Below, piece by piece: positions 33,211 through 43,024 of a stretch of DNA of 64,000 nucleotides. The position numbers and the translations under genes are program-made. The notes below the pieces were generated by a model. It did no database searches. It had not been told where the DNA came from and saw only the letters and a program-made list of their open reading frames with translations. Each line of letters opens with the position of its first letter. The first letter of the stretch is position 1. The stretch lies in contig NZ_CAAHFH010000001.1 of assembly GCF_900890705.1 (NCBI RefSeq), positions 2,728,001 through 2,792,000 of the forward strand, written 5' to 3'. The DNA comes from Pontiella sulfatireligans. Lineage in GTDB: Bacteria > Verrucomicrobiota > Kiritimatiellia > Kiritimatiellales > Pontiellaceae.

Positions 33211-34365
33211 TCAACGGCGCCGGCGTGGCTTCGCCGGCTTTCCAGAGCTTTGTCCTCGGCCTCCGCGATCCGGATAGCGCTTCCGTACAGCTGGCTCCAT
33301 TTGTTGCGGGAACCCCTTCTTGCCGCACCGCTTGCCGATGGTGGCAACGGCGAGGCGGGCGGAGGAAAAGGCGGCTTGGAGGTTGTAGCCGCCGGTCGGT
33401 CCGTCAATGTCGAGCACCTCGCCGGCAAAGTAGAGGCCGGAGCATTTTTTTGATTCCAAAGTCTGGGGGTTGATCTCTTCGAGCACCACGCCGCCGACCG
33501 TCACCATCGCTTCTTTGATGGAGCGGGTGCCCAGCGGACGGATCTCCTCCGTTTTCCCGTCCATGAGATTAATCTTCAGGACATAGTTTTTGAGATTGCG
33601 GCGCGCGGCAATGCGGCTGGCATCGGTGACGGCGGTTCCGCCGATCCCCCACTTTTCAATTTCATACACGCCGCGCGTCTCGGCGACCTTTTGGCCGGCG
33701 TCCATAACATCGACCGTTACCTTTTCATACACCTGCCCCACGCGCCCTTTCAGCACTTCGGGATCGACCTCGAAGCCGACCAGCCCCGGACGGAAGGGTT
33801 CGACGGAATGCCCGAGCTTGGCCGCCCATTCCTGCCCGTCGCCGACGGAGCCGGTTTTCGGATAGCTCACGCCGCCGGTGGCCACGAGCACATATTTTCC
33901 CTCCACCGTAAAGTTGCCGGTGGTGACGCGGAACCCGTTCTTCGTTTTTTCCAATGCCTGAACCACCGACGAGCAAGCCAGCGACACCTTGCCGTCGCGC
34001 AGCTGGTCGGTGAATAGGTTGAGCACGTCGGAGGCGCGCTCGGTATGCGGATAGACCTTGTTGCCGGTCTTGACGACCGTCTTCAGACCGTGGGAGGCAA
34101 ACCAGCGTTGGAGCATCGAGGGCGTGAAGGCCCGGATCGCGGGTTCAAGGAACGGCCCGACCGGATCGCCGAGCATCTGCAGCATGCGGTCCTCGGAAAT
34201 ATTCGTCGTCAAATTGCAGCGCGCATTGCCGCACATCAGCAGTTTGCGCCCCGGCTTATGCTTGCGTTCAAGCACCAAGGCCTTCAACCCCAGCTCCCCC
34301 GCTGCGCATCCGGCCATCAAGCCTGCCGCGCCGCCGCCTATAATGATCAGATCGGTTTTACTCAT
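33211..34365 (-). CDS. BaiN/HI0933-type NAD(P)/FAD-dependent oxidoreductase
   Basis: This 384-residue flavoprotein begins with the dinucleotide-binding fold DLIIIGGGAAGLMAGCAAGELG, followed by the family signature KPGRKLLMCGNARCNLTT. It ends with CSGLYFAGEVLDIDGPTGGYNLQAAFSSARLA, the second FAD contact. The middle (about 190-330) is the beta-barrel insert domain of the HI0933 family. Members reduce diverse unsaturated substrates, and the true substrate is unknown. The C-terminus carries an extra basic Pro-rich tail (RGGRGQSSGKPAKPRRRR), rare for the family. No strong ribosome binding site is visible. The gene is divergent from the DUF4136 lipoprotein gene. Confidence 0.87.
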   Translation of the reverse strand: MSKTDLIIIGGGAAGLMAGCAAGELGLKALVLERKHKPGRKLLMCGNARCNLTTNISEDRMLQMLGDPVGPFLEPAIRAFTPSMLQRWFASHGLKTVVKTGNKVYPHTERASDVLNLFTDQLRDGKVSLACSSVVQALEKTKNGFRVTTGNFTVEGKYVLVATGGVSYPKTGSVGDGQEWAAKLGHSVEPFRPGLVGFEVDPEVLKGRVGQVYEKVTVDVMDAGQKVAETRGVYEIEKWGIGGTAVTDASRIAARRNLKNYVLKINLMDGKTEEIRPLGTRSIKEAMVTVGGVVLEEINPQTLESKKCSGLYFAGEVLDIDGPTGGYNLQAAFSSARLAVATIGKRCGKKGFPQQMEPAVRKRYPDRGGRGQSSGKPAKPRRRR

Positions 34366-34414
34366 AGACAGCCATGTTGGCAGAACCTATATTGATTGCC
34401 AACAAGGAGCCTCC

Positions 34415-34996
34415 ATGAAATCTTCATTCAATTGCGCCATCATTGCCTCGGCCTGCATGCTTACCGGATGCAGTTCCCTGAAAGTCACCTCCAGCAGCAC
34501 CCCCGGCTACGATTTTACCGCCATCAAAACCTACGAATGGGTCGAATGCCCCGAAGAAATCACGAAAGAGCACCATCTCTACATCAACGAAAACTTTAAA
34601 AAATCGTTGAACAACGAGCTGTCTGCACGCGGCCTCAAGCAGGTGCTCGACACCACCGAGGCCGAAGTACAGACGACCTACTACATTACGCTGGCAGAGC
34701 ACGAAGAATATACCGGCCCCTCCTCGGCAGAAGAGTCTACGGTGACGAGCGGCTTTTCGTTCAACTCCCAAAACAAGTCGTGGAACCTCAAGGAACAGGA
34801 ATCCGGCCTGAACGCCTATACCGTAGAGATCGGAACCTTGACCATGCTGCTCTACGATGCCAAAAGCGACGAACTCGTATGGGAAGGCGCCATAAAAGGA
34901 AAAATCGACCGCACCAAGCCCCTTGAAAAGCAGACCGAGCGCATTGTGCTCTACTGCCACGAGCTCATGAAACACTTTCCTGCAGCAATAAAATAG
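34415..34996 (+). CDS. DUF4136 lipoprotein
   Basis: The 193-residue protein starts with a lipoprotein signal (FNCAIIASACMLTGCSSLKVTS, lipobox LTGC). The rest fits DUF4136: YDFTAIKTYEWV near the N-terminus, a helix with INENFKKSLNNELSARGLKQV, beta strands VQTTYYITLAEH and a C-terminal LMLYDAKSDELVWEG-like strand set. These proteins are periplasmic or outer-membrane lipoproteins of unknown role. AAGGAG sits 5 bases before ATG 34415. An open frame upstream has no such site. The stop overlaps the mtfA GTG start (TAGTG), so it is first in a three-gene overlapping operon with mtfA and signal peptidase I. Confidence 0.85.
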   Translation: MKSSFNCAIIASACMLTGCSSLKVTSSSTPGYDFTAIKTYEWVECPEEITKEHHLYINENFKKSLNNELSARGLKQVLDTTEAEVQTTYYITLAEHEEYTGPSSAEESTVTSGFSFNSQNKSWNLKEQESGLNAYTVEIGTLTMLLYDAKSDELVWEGAIKGKIDRTKPLEKQTERIVLYCHELMKHFPAAIK

Positions 34997-35760
34997 TGGC
35001 TCCCTTATTTGCACTTCCCTCATGGATGCAGCGCCGGAATCGGCGCGATGCACCGCCCGGCTCTTGGCGCCCCATACTGGAGAGCAACTTGCCCGTAGTC
35101 GGCAAGCTGACCGAAGAACACCAGCGGCAGCTGTTTAAGCACATAAAAGATTTTCTGGCGCACAAGCGGTTCGAAGGCTGCGGCGGACTGGCGGTCACCG
35201 AAGAGATCCAGGTCACCATCGCAGCGCAGGCGTGCATGCTCCTGCTTGGGCGCAAGACGCGGACCTATCCCAAACTCAAGACCATTCTCGTCTACCCGCA
35301 CACCTACCAAGGCGGCCGAAAGGGCCTGTTTGGCGGCGACAACGGCGCGGACGCCCGGCTCGGCGAATCCTGGGCCGTCGGCGTAGTGGTGCTGGCCTGG
35401 GACAGCGTCCTCGGCGGCGCGCGCAATTTCGAGGACGGCCACAACGTCGCCTTCCATGAGTTTGCGCACCAGCTCGATCAGGAAGACGGAGCAACTGACG
35501 GCGCGCCGATCCTTGAAGAGCGCTCGGCCTACTCCGCCTGGGCGCGGGTCTTTAGCCATGAATACAAAGACCTCGTTGATAAAACCCGCAAAGGCCGGAA
35601 AAGCACGATGGACCGCTACGGCGCCACCAACCCCGCCGAATTTTTCGCCGTCGCCACGGAAACCTTTTTTGAAAAGCCGCAGCAACTGAAAACCAAGCAT
35701 CCCGAGCTCTACGAAGAGTTGCAATACTATTACAAAGTGGATCCCATCCAATGGACATGA
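34996..35760 (+). CDS. mtfA: MtfA-family zinc peptidase
   Basis: This 254-residue cytoplasmic zinc aminopeptidase-like protein has the gluzincin motif H154-E155-F-A-H158 in NVAFHEFAHQLDQEDGATDGAP, and a later NPAEFFAVATETFFEKP that supplies the third ligand Glu. In E. coli MtfA binds and inactivates the Mlc repressor and so tunes glucose uptake. No mlc or ptsG is visible here, so that role is not assured. Translation starts at GTG 34996, overlapping the previous stop. Its own end overlaps the signal peptidase start by 10 bases. Length and motifs are complete. Confidence 0.92.
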   Translation: MAPLFALPSWMQRRNRRDAPPGSWRPILESNLPVVGKLTEEHQRQLFKHIKDFLAHKRFEGCGGLAVTEEIQVTIAAQACMLLLGRKTRTYPKLKTILVYPHTYQGGRKGLFGGDNGADARLGESWAVGVVVLAWDSVLGGARNFEDGHNVAFHEFAHQLDQEDGATDGAPILEERSAYSAWARVFSHEYKDLVDKTRKGRKSTMDRYGATNPAEFFAVATETFFEKPQQLKTKHPELYEELQYYYKVDPIQWT

Positions 35761-36806
35761 GCAGAAAGAAAGAAGTCTATCCCCGCTGGATCGGCATCAT
35801 TTTCGGTCTATTGCTGCCGGGTTCCGCCCACTACCTTTCGGGAGCCAAAACCGCCGGCCTCGCATGGCTGGCCGTGATCACCGTCATGTCGACCGGCTCC
35901 AGCATTCTGATTCTCGTACCTTCCAGCGCGTCCATACAGGCCGGACTAGCCGGCACTTTGGTGGCCGTCGTGCTGAATTTGGTGATGATTGCAACATCGT
36001 ACCGGCCGGTCAAACGACTTTCGTTCAAGGGCTGGGCGGGCGTTATAGGCTGCCTGCTGCTCTACACCCTACGCCTTGAACCGCTCCAAACCGCATCCGT
36101 TTCGGCAGACAGCATGGCGCCCACGCTGCAGGGCTTGCGCACAGAGAAAGGCGATGAACAGACGACCTATTGGGACAGGGTGGTGCGGGGACGGAGCTAT
36201 CAAGAGTTCAAAACGGAGGCCACGGGCACGGTCGAAGGTCCGGCCCGGCTAGACGGCGAGAACGTCACGTTCTCCATCAGCAACGTAACACACCGCGTTC
36301 CTAGCTACGCCTTCAGCTTCACGAACATGTGGCAGCACTATGATGAGGGCGATGTACTCTGGTCGGGAACCGTCACCGCCCAAGACTATCTTGCCGTTAA
36401 TCCATATGCCTATATCTTGCACCCCCCCCGCCGCGGCGATGTTATTGCGTTTCTGACAGACGGCATCGAGCATCCCGCCGTCAACCCCGGCGCAACCTAC
36501 GTCAAACGAGTGGCCGGAGTTCCCGGCGACCGCATCCGCATTGAGCCCCCCAGCATCCTCATCAACGGAAAGCCGCTCGTTGAGCCGGAGATTTTCCAGC
36601 ACTTCAGCTATGAGCACGCCGGACTGCTCTCCAACCCCACCAACTACATCAAGCTCGCCCAAGGCGAATATTTCGTGGTGGGCGACAACACCGGCTTCAG
36701 GGGCAGCCTCGACGGGCGCTACTTCGGGGCGATCCGCGAAGAGAGCATCGTGGGCAAGGTGAAAAGCATCTATTGGCCGCTGCCCCGCATTGGAGGAGTG
36801 GAGTAA
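35751..36806 (+). CDS. lepB: Signal peptidase I with N-terminal membrane domain and long insertion
   Basis: This 351-residue inner-membrane enzyme removes signal peptides from exported proteins. Three or four hydrophobic segments occupy residues ~12-110 (IIFGLLLPGSAHYLSG, AWLAVITVMS, AVVLNLVMIATSY, GVIGCLLLYTL). The catalytic Ser is S121 in SADSMAPTL and the Lys is K252 in TYVKRVAGVPGDRI, followed by FVVGDNTGFRGSLDGRYFG. The Ser-Lys distance (about 130 residues, against about 55 in E. coli LepB) shows a large insertion containing LWSGTVTAQDYLAVNPYAYIL. Start ATG 35751 (or 35757) lies inside mtfA. It closes the DUF4136-mtfA-lepB operon. A possible terminator-like stem (36896-36912) lies downstream. 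Confidence 0.88.
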   Translation: MDMSRKKEVYPRWIGIIFGLLLPGSAHYLSGAKTAGLAWLAVITVMSTGSSILILVPSSASIQAGLAGTLVAVVLNLVMIATSYRPVKRLSFKGWAGVIGCLLLYTLRLEPLQTASVSADSMAPTLQGLRTEKGDEQTTYWDRVVRGRSYQEFKTEATGTVEGPARLDGENVTFSISNVTHRVPSYAFSFTNMWQHYDEGDVLWSGTVTAQDYLAVNPYAYILHPPRRGDVIAFLTDGIEHPAVNPGATYVKRVAGVPGDRIRIEPPSILINGKPLVEPEIFQHFSYEHAGLLSNPTNYIKLAQGEYFVVGDNTGFRGSLDGRYFGAIREESIVGKVKSIYWPLPRIGGVE

Positions 36807-36824
36807 GGCGGCTAGAGATTGAGA

Positions 36825-36937
36825 TGCCAGTAGAGCCGGAACTCAGCTGCGAAGCAGCGTGGGACCGGCTTCCATACCGGAATTGCCGGATCTACGGGCG
36901 GACAAGCCGCCCTAAGTTCCGGCATTACCATCTACGG
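36825..36937. repeat. Palindromic intergenic element between lepB and the SDR gene
   Basis: GCCGGAACT (36835-36843) and AGTTCCGGC (36915-36923) form the outer pairing. Inside are GGGCGG-ACAAG-CCGCCC (36896-36912) and CCGG-rich short stems. Outer GTAG and CTAC tetranucleotides match the other palindromes of the window. Confidence 0.65.
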
Positions 36938-36947
36938 CATATCCCCT

Positions 36948-38441
36948 CTAACTGCGCCGTTCGATCTGCTTGATGAGATCGCCGAAGATAAAGTGATGGA
37001 ACGGCAGGAAGATGTACCAGTAAGTACGGCCCCACAACCCCTTGGTTTTGTAATAGGCGTTGACGGAAAGTCGGTTCTTGTCGCCTGAAACCGGATCGAC
37101 CCGGAACTCGAGCCAGGCATAGCCGGGCACCTTCATTTCGGCGCGAAGCAGCAGCTGCCGCCCCTGCTGGATCGCCTCCACCCGCCAAAAATCGACCACG
37201 TCGTTGATGCGCAAGGTCGAGGCGCTGCGCCGTCCGCGCGTCGTACCCACGCCCATCAGCAAGCGGTCGAGCGCCCCGCGGATGCGCCAGAGAAACGTGC
37301 TATGGAACCAGCCGTTGCGTCCGCCGATGTGGGTGATGGATTTAAACAGCGCCTCGGCAGACTGGCTCGTCACCAGCGAATAAGAGCTGGTATAGGTCGG
37401 CGGGCCGTCGATTTCGCGCAGCTTGATGGCCAATTCGTAGTCCGGCGGATAGCTGTCGGACCATCGCGTGCGGACGGCGTCCTGCTCCTCGCGCGAAATC
37501 GCCAGCACCAGCGCCTCCTTGCAGGAGATGCGGCGGAACGGGATCAGCTTTTCAATGTCGTTTTCCTGGCAAACCACGTCATGCGTCACGCTTTCCATCA
37601 GGCACCAGGTGATGGCCGCCGGCACGGGGGTCAGCAAGCTGGTGATGTAGGAATAGAAGCCAATGCTCGATACCGGTGAAGGAATGAAGAGCCTTTTTTT
37701 CCCCAGCAGCTCGGCGTGGACCTTCAGCATGGCCGCATAGGTCAGGATGTCGGATCCGCCAATATCGAACGTGCGCCCCGCTGTTTCCGGGAGTTCCAGC
37801 ACGCCGACGAGCGACTTGATCACATCGCGCAGGCCGATTGGCTGGCACTTGGTCTTGGCCCAGTTCGGCACGAGAAAGAGCGGAATCCTGCGCACCAGGT
37901 GGTTGATCATTTCATACGAGGCGCTGCCCGACCCAATGATGATCGCCGCCCGCAGGATCGTGGTCGGCACCGAACCGGCCATGAACTCGTCCGCCACCTG
38001 CAGCCGGCTGGCGAGATGGGTAGAAAGGTCGGTGCGCGTGTCGCCCAGCCCGCCGAGATAGATGATGCGCTTCACGCCTTGGCGTTCGGCGGCTTTGCGG
38101 AAATTGCGTGCGGCCTGCAGGTCGAGATCCTCGAACCGCCGACGCCCGATGAGCATGGAGTGGATCAGATAATAGGCCGTGTCGATCCCTTCCAATGCCC
38201 GGGAAACCGCATCCTCCTCCAAGGCATCGGCCGCCACGACCTCGGCCTCCGGCCAGCGCTCCCCGTGTTCCGGCGAAGCGACCCGAACCATCACGCGCAA
38301 GATGTAGCCCCGCGCCAGCAGCTCGGGAACCAGTCGCCCGCCAATATAGCCGGTCGCTCCGGCAACGAGCACCGTGCCCATGCCTCCGTCAGGCGAGGTC
38401 GGCAAGTCCGTGCATATTATTTCATCGGTGCTCTGAACCAT
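36948..38441 (-). CDS. SDR-family NAD(P)-binding protein with DUF2867 domain
   Basis: The 497-residue protein begins (after ~20 residues) with an atypical-SDR Rossmann fold, VLVAGATGYIGGRLVPELLARG, and YLIHSM, followed by IIYLGGLGD and TILRAAIIIGSGSASYEMI, as in complex-I-assembly/YwnB-like SDRs. From about residue 300 a DUF2867 domain follows, with WFHSTFLWRIRGALDRLLMGVGTTRGRR and a C-terminal VDFWRVEAIQQGRQLLLRAEMKVPG...WLEF. The ending FLPFHHFIFGDLIKQIERR is typical. Role unknown, probably binding NAD(P) and a lipid-like ligand. An internal ATG (MGTVLVAG) is an alternative start. A TTCCAAC-CATTGGA palindrome lies 26 bases before the ATG. Confidence 0.85.
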   Translation of the reverse strand: MVQSTDEIICTDLPTSPDGGMGTVLVAGATGYIGGRLVPELLARGYILRVMVRVASPEHGERWPEAEVVAADALEEDAVSRALEGIDTAYYLIHSMLIGRRRFEDLDLQAARNFRKAAERQGVKRIIYLGGLGDTRTDLSTHLASRLQVADEFMAGSVPTTILRAAIIIGSGSASYEMINHLVRRIPLFLVPNWAKTKCQPIGLRDVIKSLVGVLELPETAGRTFDIGGSDILTYAAMLKVHAELLGKKRLFIPSPVSSIGFYSYITSLLTPVPAAITWCLMESVTHDVVCQENDIEKLIPFRRISCKEALVLAISREEQDAVRTRWSDSYPPDYELAIKLREIDGPPTYTSSYSLVTSQSAEALFKSITHIGGRNGWFHSTFLWRIRGALDRLLMGVGTTRGRRSASTLRINDVVDFWRVEAIQQGRQLLLRAEMKVPGYAWLEFRVDPVSGDKNRLSVNAYYKTKGLWGRTYWYIFLPFHHFIFGDLIKQIERRS

Positions 38442-38467
38442 TTTCCATCCCAGTTACCCGCACTTTA

Positions 38468-38480
38468 TCCAACCATTGGA
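38468..38480. promoter_or_regulatory. CCAAT-type palindrome upstream of the SDR gene
   Basis: TCCAACCATTGGA is a one-mismatch copy of the TTCCAATCATTGGAA palindrome found before two other genes, here 26 bases from the start codon at 38441. Confidence 0.5.
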
Positions 38481-38592
38481 AAAGTGCAAGCACCACAAAC
38501 CCCATACAAAACACCGAGGGTTTATGGGGTATAGAAAGCTTTTAAGACTGCTCGACAAGGCGGTCGGCCTTTGCAAACTTGTGGCCTCAACG

Positions 38593-39069
38593 ATGAACAA
38601 CGAACTCCTAATAGAATTGATCGACGAAAGCATCGCCCTCGAGCTCAACGTGGCGTCGATCTACAAATTCTTTTCCGAAAGCATCACGCACGACAGCGAT
38701 TTTTGGTGGCAGCTTCATCTCGAAGAAAAAAGCCATGCCACGTTATTGCGCAGTGGAAAGGAATCCTTCATCAAGCGCGGCAGGTTTCCGCGCGACATCG
38801 TCGCCGACTCCATTCGCGATCTGAAAGAAGCGAACGAAAACGCCGCAGCAATGCTTGGCCAGTTCGACGGGGCGCGGCCAGGGCGACGCGAAGCGTGCAA
38901 GGCGGCCATTGAACTTGAACAGCAAGCCGGCGAAAGCCATTTCATGAAGTTTATGGAAAAGGACGCCGAGAGCGCTTTGGAAAGCGTTTTCCAGCAGCTT
39001 AACCGCAGCGACAAGGGCCACGAGCGACGGATCAAGGAACATCTCGCCTCCCTGCCGGCCGACGCCTAG
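38593..39069 (+). CDS. Ferritin-like (rubrerythrin-fold) protein
   Basis: The 158-residue helical protein shows a four-helix-bundle pattern with metal-type Glu/His spacing: LIDESIALELNVASIYKFF in helix 1 and QLHLEEKSHATLLRSGKE in helix 2 (E-x-x-H). An acidic pair in AIELEQQAGESHFMKFMEKD makes helix 3 (E-x6-H type). A C-terminal helix with GHERRIKEHLA provides another His. This is the ligand set expected for a di-iron site. It could be an iron- or peroxide-handling ferritin-like protein, and the exact class is uncertain. ATG 38593 is used because the fold begins there, although the frame is open from 38476. A GCGCCC...GGGCGC hairpin follows the stop. Confidence 0.65.
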   Translation: MNNELLIELIDESIALELNVASIYKFFSESITHDSDFWWQLHLEEKSHATLLRSGKESFIKRGRFPRDIVADSIRDLKEANENAAAMLGQFDGARPGRREACKAAIELEQQAGESHFMKFMEKDAESALESVFQQLNRSDKGHERRIKEHLASLPADA

Positions 39070-39119
39070 TACTAAACGTCCTAACTTGAAGGGGTCCAAC
39101 AGATGATTGGGAACGAATA

Positions 39120-39142
39120 GCGCCCAATTTAGCAAAGGGCGC
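39120..39142. terminator. Hairpin after the ferritin-like gene
   Basis: GCGCCC (39120-39125) pairs with GGGCGC (39137-39142) across an AT-rich loop. No clean U-tract follows. Confidence 0.4.
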
Positions 39143-39260
39143 AAAGTTTAGATGGAGGGTGTTCTTCGCGACCTTCTGTTAAATTTGCTGATCGAGTGCT
39201 GAGCCCTTTTTGAAGCGCAAGGTTTGATTGACCTGCAATTTGGCGTATAACCCGCGCTTC

Positions 39261-40151
39261 ATGTTTCTCACCAAAACCATCCGATACAACCTGCTCGCCA
39301 TCTTGGCCTGCCTGCTTTGGTCGTCGTCGTTCGTAACCACCAAACATGCGCTCGACTACCAAACGCCGCTCACGCTCGCGGGCTTGCGCTTTGTTCTGGC
39401 TGGACTCATTCAAATTCCGCTGTGCGGCCACCTGCTCGCCCCCCTGCGCATGCTCCGCAAGGAATTCTTCACCGTGTTGCTCGTCAGTATTTTCCACACC
39501 ATCTTTCTCTACGGCACCTTCTTCATCGGCATGACCTGGGTGGGCGGCGCCGAAGGCGCCATTATGATCGGCGTCGGCCCGCTCTCCTCCGCGCTCATGG
39601 CCCACCTGTTCATGCACGACGACAAAATGCAGCGACGCACCCTCGTCAGCATCGGCTTCGGCATGGCCGGCGTTGTGCTCATCAGCTTGGCTTCCAAACC
39701 GTGGAGCCCCGTCGGGCTGAAAGAATTTTTCGGACTCATGCTGCTGCTTAGCGGCGCCGTGGTTTCAGCTCTCGGGAACGTGGTCGTAGCCAAACGAAAA
39801 GGCGGGCTGCATCCGATCGCGCTCAACAGCGCACAAATGCTGCTCGGCGGCGTGGTGCTACTGCTCATCGCCTTTCCGTTCGAAGGCGCAGCCAACTTCG
39901 CGCTGCCGCCGGCCTTCTACGGCCAGCTCATGTGGCTCGCCGTCATTTCCGCCACGGCCTTTGCGATTTGGTTCCACCTGCTCAGCAAGATCAAGGTTTC
40001 CAAACTCAACCTCTGGAAGTTCCTGATCCCGCTCAGCGGCGCCACACTCAGCTGGTTGCTGCTCCCCGACGAATCCCCCACCCTGCCCAGCCTCGCCGGC
40101 ATGGCCCTCATCGTCGCCGGCATCGTCATCGGCCAGCGCGAATCAAAATAA
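39261..40151 (+). CDS. EamA-family (DMT) transporter
   Basis: The 296-residue inner-membrane protein has ten hydrophobic segments in two EamA repeats, one starting LLAILACLLWSSSFVTTKHALDY and one near GLMLLLSGAVVSALGNVVV. These proteins export or exchange amino acids and other metabolites. The substrate cannot be read from sequence. The start MFLTKTIRYN at 39261 is chosen over an upstream in-frame start at 39228, which is not hydrophobic and lacks a ribosome binding site. The DUF1080 gene lies 44 bases downstream, separated by a CCAAT palindrome. Confidence 0.87.
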   Translation: MFLTKTIRYNLLAILACLLWSSSFVTTKHALDYQTPLTLAGLRFVLAGLIQIPLCGHLLAPLRMLRKEFFTVLLVSIFHTIFLYGTFFIGMTWVGGAEGAIMIGVGPLSSALMAHLFMHDDKMQRRTLVSIGFGMAGVVLISLASKPWSPVGLKEFFGLMLLLSGAVVSALGNVVVAKRKGGLHPIALNSAQMLLGGVVLLLIAFPFEGAANFALPPAFYGQLMWLAVISATAFAIWFHLLSKIKVSKLNLWKFLIPLSGATLSWLLLPDESPTLPSLAGMALIVAGIVIGQRESK

Positions 40152-40160
40152 AGTCGCGGC

Positions 40161-40175
40161 TTCCAATCATTGGAA
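40161..40175. promoter_or_regulatory. Perfect TTCCAATCATTGGAA palindrome before the DUF1080 gene
   Basis: The 15-base palindrome (single central C) ends 20 bases before ATG 40196. An exact copy stands 15 bases before the autotransporter start. A weaker variant (TTCCCATGATTGGAA) overlaps the ATG itself. It is a candidate binding site in the 5' untranslated region. Confidence 0.55.
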
Positions 40176-40195
40176 ATTATGGCCATGCTATTCCC

Positions 40196-40921
40196 ATGAT
40201 TGGAAAAGCAATATTTCTGGGATGTGCAATCAGCGCGATTGCTTCGCAGGCGGTCGCTCAGGAATGGACGCCGCTCTTCAACGGACAGGATCTTTCGGGC
40301 TGGACGGTCAAATGCAAAACGGCGGATCGGAGCAAAGCGTATTGGAGCGTCGCGGACGGCGAGATCGTCGTGAACTCCATGGGAGACAAAGACCACAACT
40401 ATGTCTGGCTGCAGCACGGCGGCGAATTCACCGACTTTGAGCTGCGTCTAAAATTTAAAATCTATAAAGACAGCCTCGGCAACAGCGGCATCCAAATCCG
40501 CAGCCGCTACGACGATGAAGCGGAATGGCTCGACGGGCCGCAGTTCGACATCCATCCGCCCAACCCGCTCCGTGCCGGACTGATCTACGACGAAACCCGC
40601 GACACCAAACGCTGGATCCATCCCTCGCTCGAACACGGCGACCACAACATCCTTCCCTCCATGGCCAATCCAAAGATCAAGCTGCTCTACGGCGGCGAAG
40701 GCTGGAACGAAATGGTCATCACCGCCAAAGGCACGCAACTCACATGCGTGGTCAACGGCGAGGTCGCATCGGAGTATGACGGCCATGGCGTGCTCGACGA
40801 TGCCGCCCACCAAAAACACAACGTCGGCATGCAAGGCCGCATCGCCCTCCAGCTCCACAACAAAAACGAACTCAAAGCCCGCTTCAAGGATATTAAAATC
40901 CGAGAGCTCAAGCCGGAGTGA
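40196..40921 (+). CDS. DUF1080 (3-keto-disaccharide hydrolase-type) secreted protein
   Basis: The 241-residue protein has a signal peptide (MIGKAIFLGCAISAIASQAVA) followed by a DUF1080 concanavalin-like fold: WTPLFNGQDLSGWTVKC, VADGEIVVNS, WLQHGGEFTDFELRLKFKI, GNSGIQIRSRYD and GRIALQLHNKNELKARFKDIKIREL. DUF1080 proteins, plentiful in PVC bacteria and Bacteroidetes, include 3-keto-glycoside hydrolases acting in the periplasm. A sugar-degrading role is likely here. No good Shine-Dalgarno sequence is seen. The stop overlaps the GTG start of the next gene by 3 bases, suggesting coupling. Confidence 0.88.
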   Translation: MIGKAIFLGCAISAIASQAVAQEWTPLFNGQDLSGWTVKCKTADRSKAYWSVADGEIVVNSMGDKDHNYVWLQHGGEFTDFELRLKFKIYKDSLGNSGIQIRSRYDDEAEWLDGPQFDIHPPNPLRAGLIYDETRDTKRWIHPSLEHGDHNILPSMANPKIKLLYGGEGWNEMVITAKGTQLTCVVNGEVASEYDGHGVLDDAAHQKHNVGMQGRIALQLHNKNELKARFKDIKIRELKPE

Positions 40922-41317
40922 AAAAGCTCCTTAAGCTCTTTTTTCAAACCGGCAGCTGGACGCTCGCTGCCGTGCTCATAATGCATGCTGTGGTTCGCTT
41001 CACCGGATACCGCGAGCAACTCGATTGGCTCATGCACTATTCGGGAGGACTGGCCATTGCGGTGTTCATGTACTGCACCATCGCACTCAGCAAAAAATGG
41101 CTCGGCGATCTCTCAAAGATGGGTCATCTGCTGTTCGCATTTTGTGCCGGTTGCGCGGTGGCTCTGTTTTGGGACATCGGTGAATTCGCCTCCGACCAAA
41201 TCTTGGGCACCCATGTGCAGGACTCGCTCCACGAAACCATGATGGATCTGGTTTACGGAGCGCTTGGCGTCTGCACCGTCATCGCCATTCAAGGCTGCCG
41301 ACTGTTGCTTTCCACGC

Positions 41318-41343
<26 letters not shown>
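40918..41343 (+). CDS. Small multi-pass membrane protein (DUF2238/YjdF-like)
   Basis: The 141-residue membrane protein has about four helices (TLAAVLIMHAVVRF, GGLAIAVFMYCTIAL, MGHLLFAFCAGCAVALFWDIGEF, LVYGALGVCTVIAIQG). WDIGEFASDQ followed by GTHVQDSLHETMMDLVYGALG is the signature of the DUF2238 (YjdF) family, whose function is unknown. Translation begins at GTG 40918, overlapping the DUF1080 stop. The gene runs 26 bases into the end of the oppositely oriented pntB, so the two convergent genes overlap at their 3' ends. Confidence 0.8.
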
Positions 41344-42730
<1,387 letters not shown>

Positions 42731-42734
42731 GGGC

Positions 42735-43022
42735 CTAGTCCTTTTTCCGTTTAAACATCTGCAGCATGCGATCAGTGACCATGAACCCGCCGACAATGTT
42801 GATCATCGCCAGCACAACGGCCAGGAAACCAAGTATTGTTGCAAAAAGCGAAGTGCCTTCTGCTCCGGCGCAGAGGATGGCCCCCACTACGGCAATGCCA
42901 GAAATGGCATTCGAGCCGCTCATCAAAGGCGTGTGCAGCGTGGGCGGCACCTTGGTGATCACCTCAAAGCCCACAAAGACCGCGAGAACAAATATGGTTA
43001 GTGCGCCTATCAATGCTTCCAT
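42735..43022 (-). CDS. pntAB: NAD(P) transhydrogenase subunit alpha-2 (membrane part)
   Basis: This 95-residue protein has three or four transmembrane helices (LTIFVLAVFVGFEVI, SGIAVVGAILCAG, ATILGFLAVVLAMINIVGGFMVT) and the conserved HTPLMSGSNAISG loop of the transhydrogenase alpha membrane domain. In this split-alpha arrangement, as in Rhodospirillum, domain I and this membrane piece are separate proteins. It begins 2 bases after the alpha-1 stop and ends 4 bases before pntB. Confidence 0.95.
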   Translation of the reverse strand: MEALIGALTIFVLAVFVGFEVITKVPPTLHTPLMSGSNAISGIAVVGAILCAGAEGTSLFATILGFLAVVLAMINIVGGFMVTDRMLQMFKRKKD

Positions 43023-43024
43023 GG

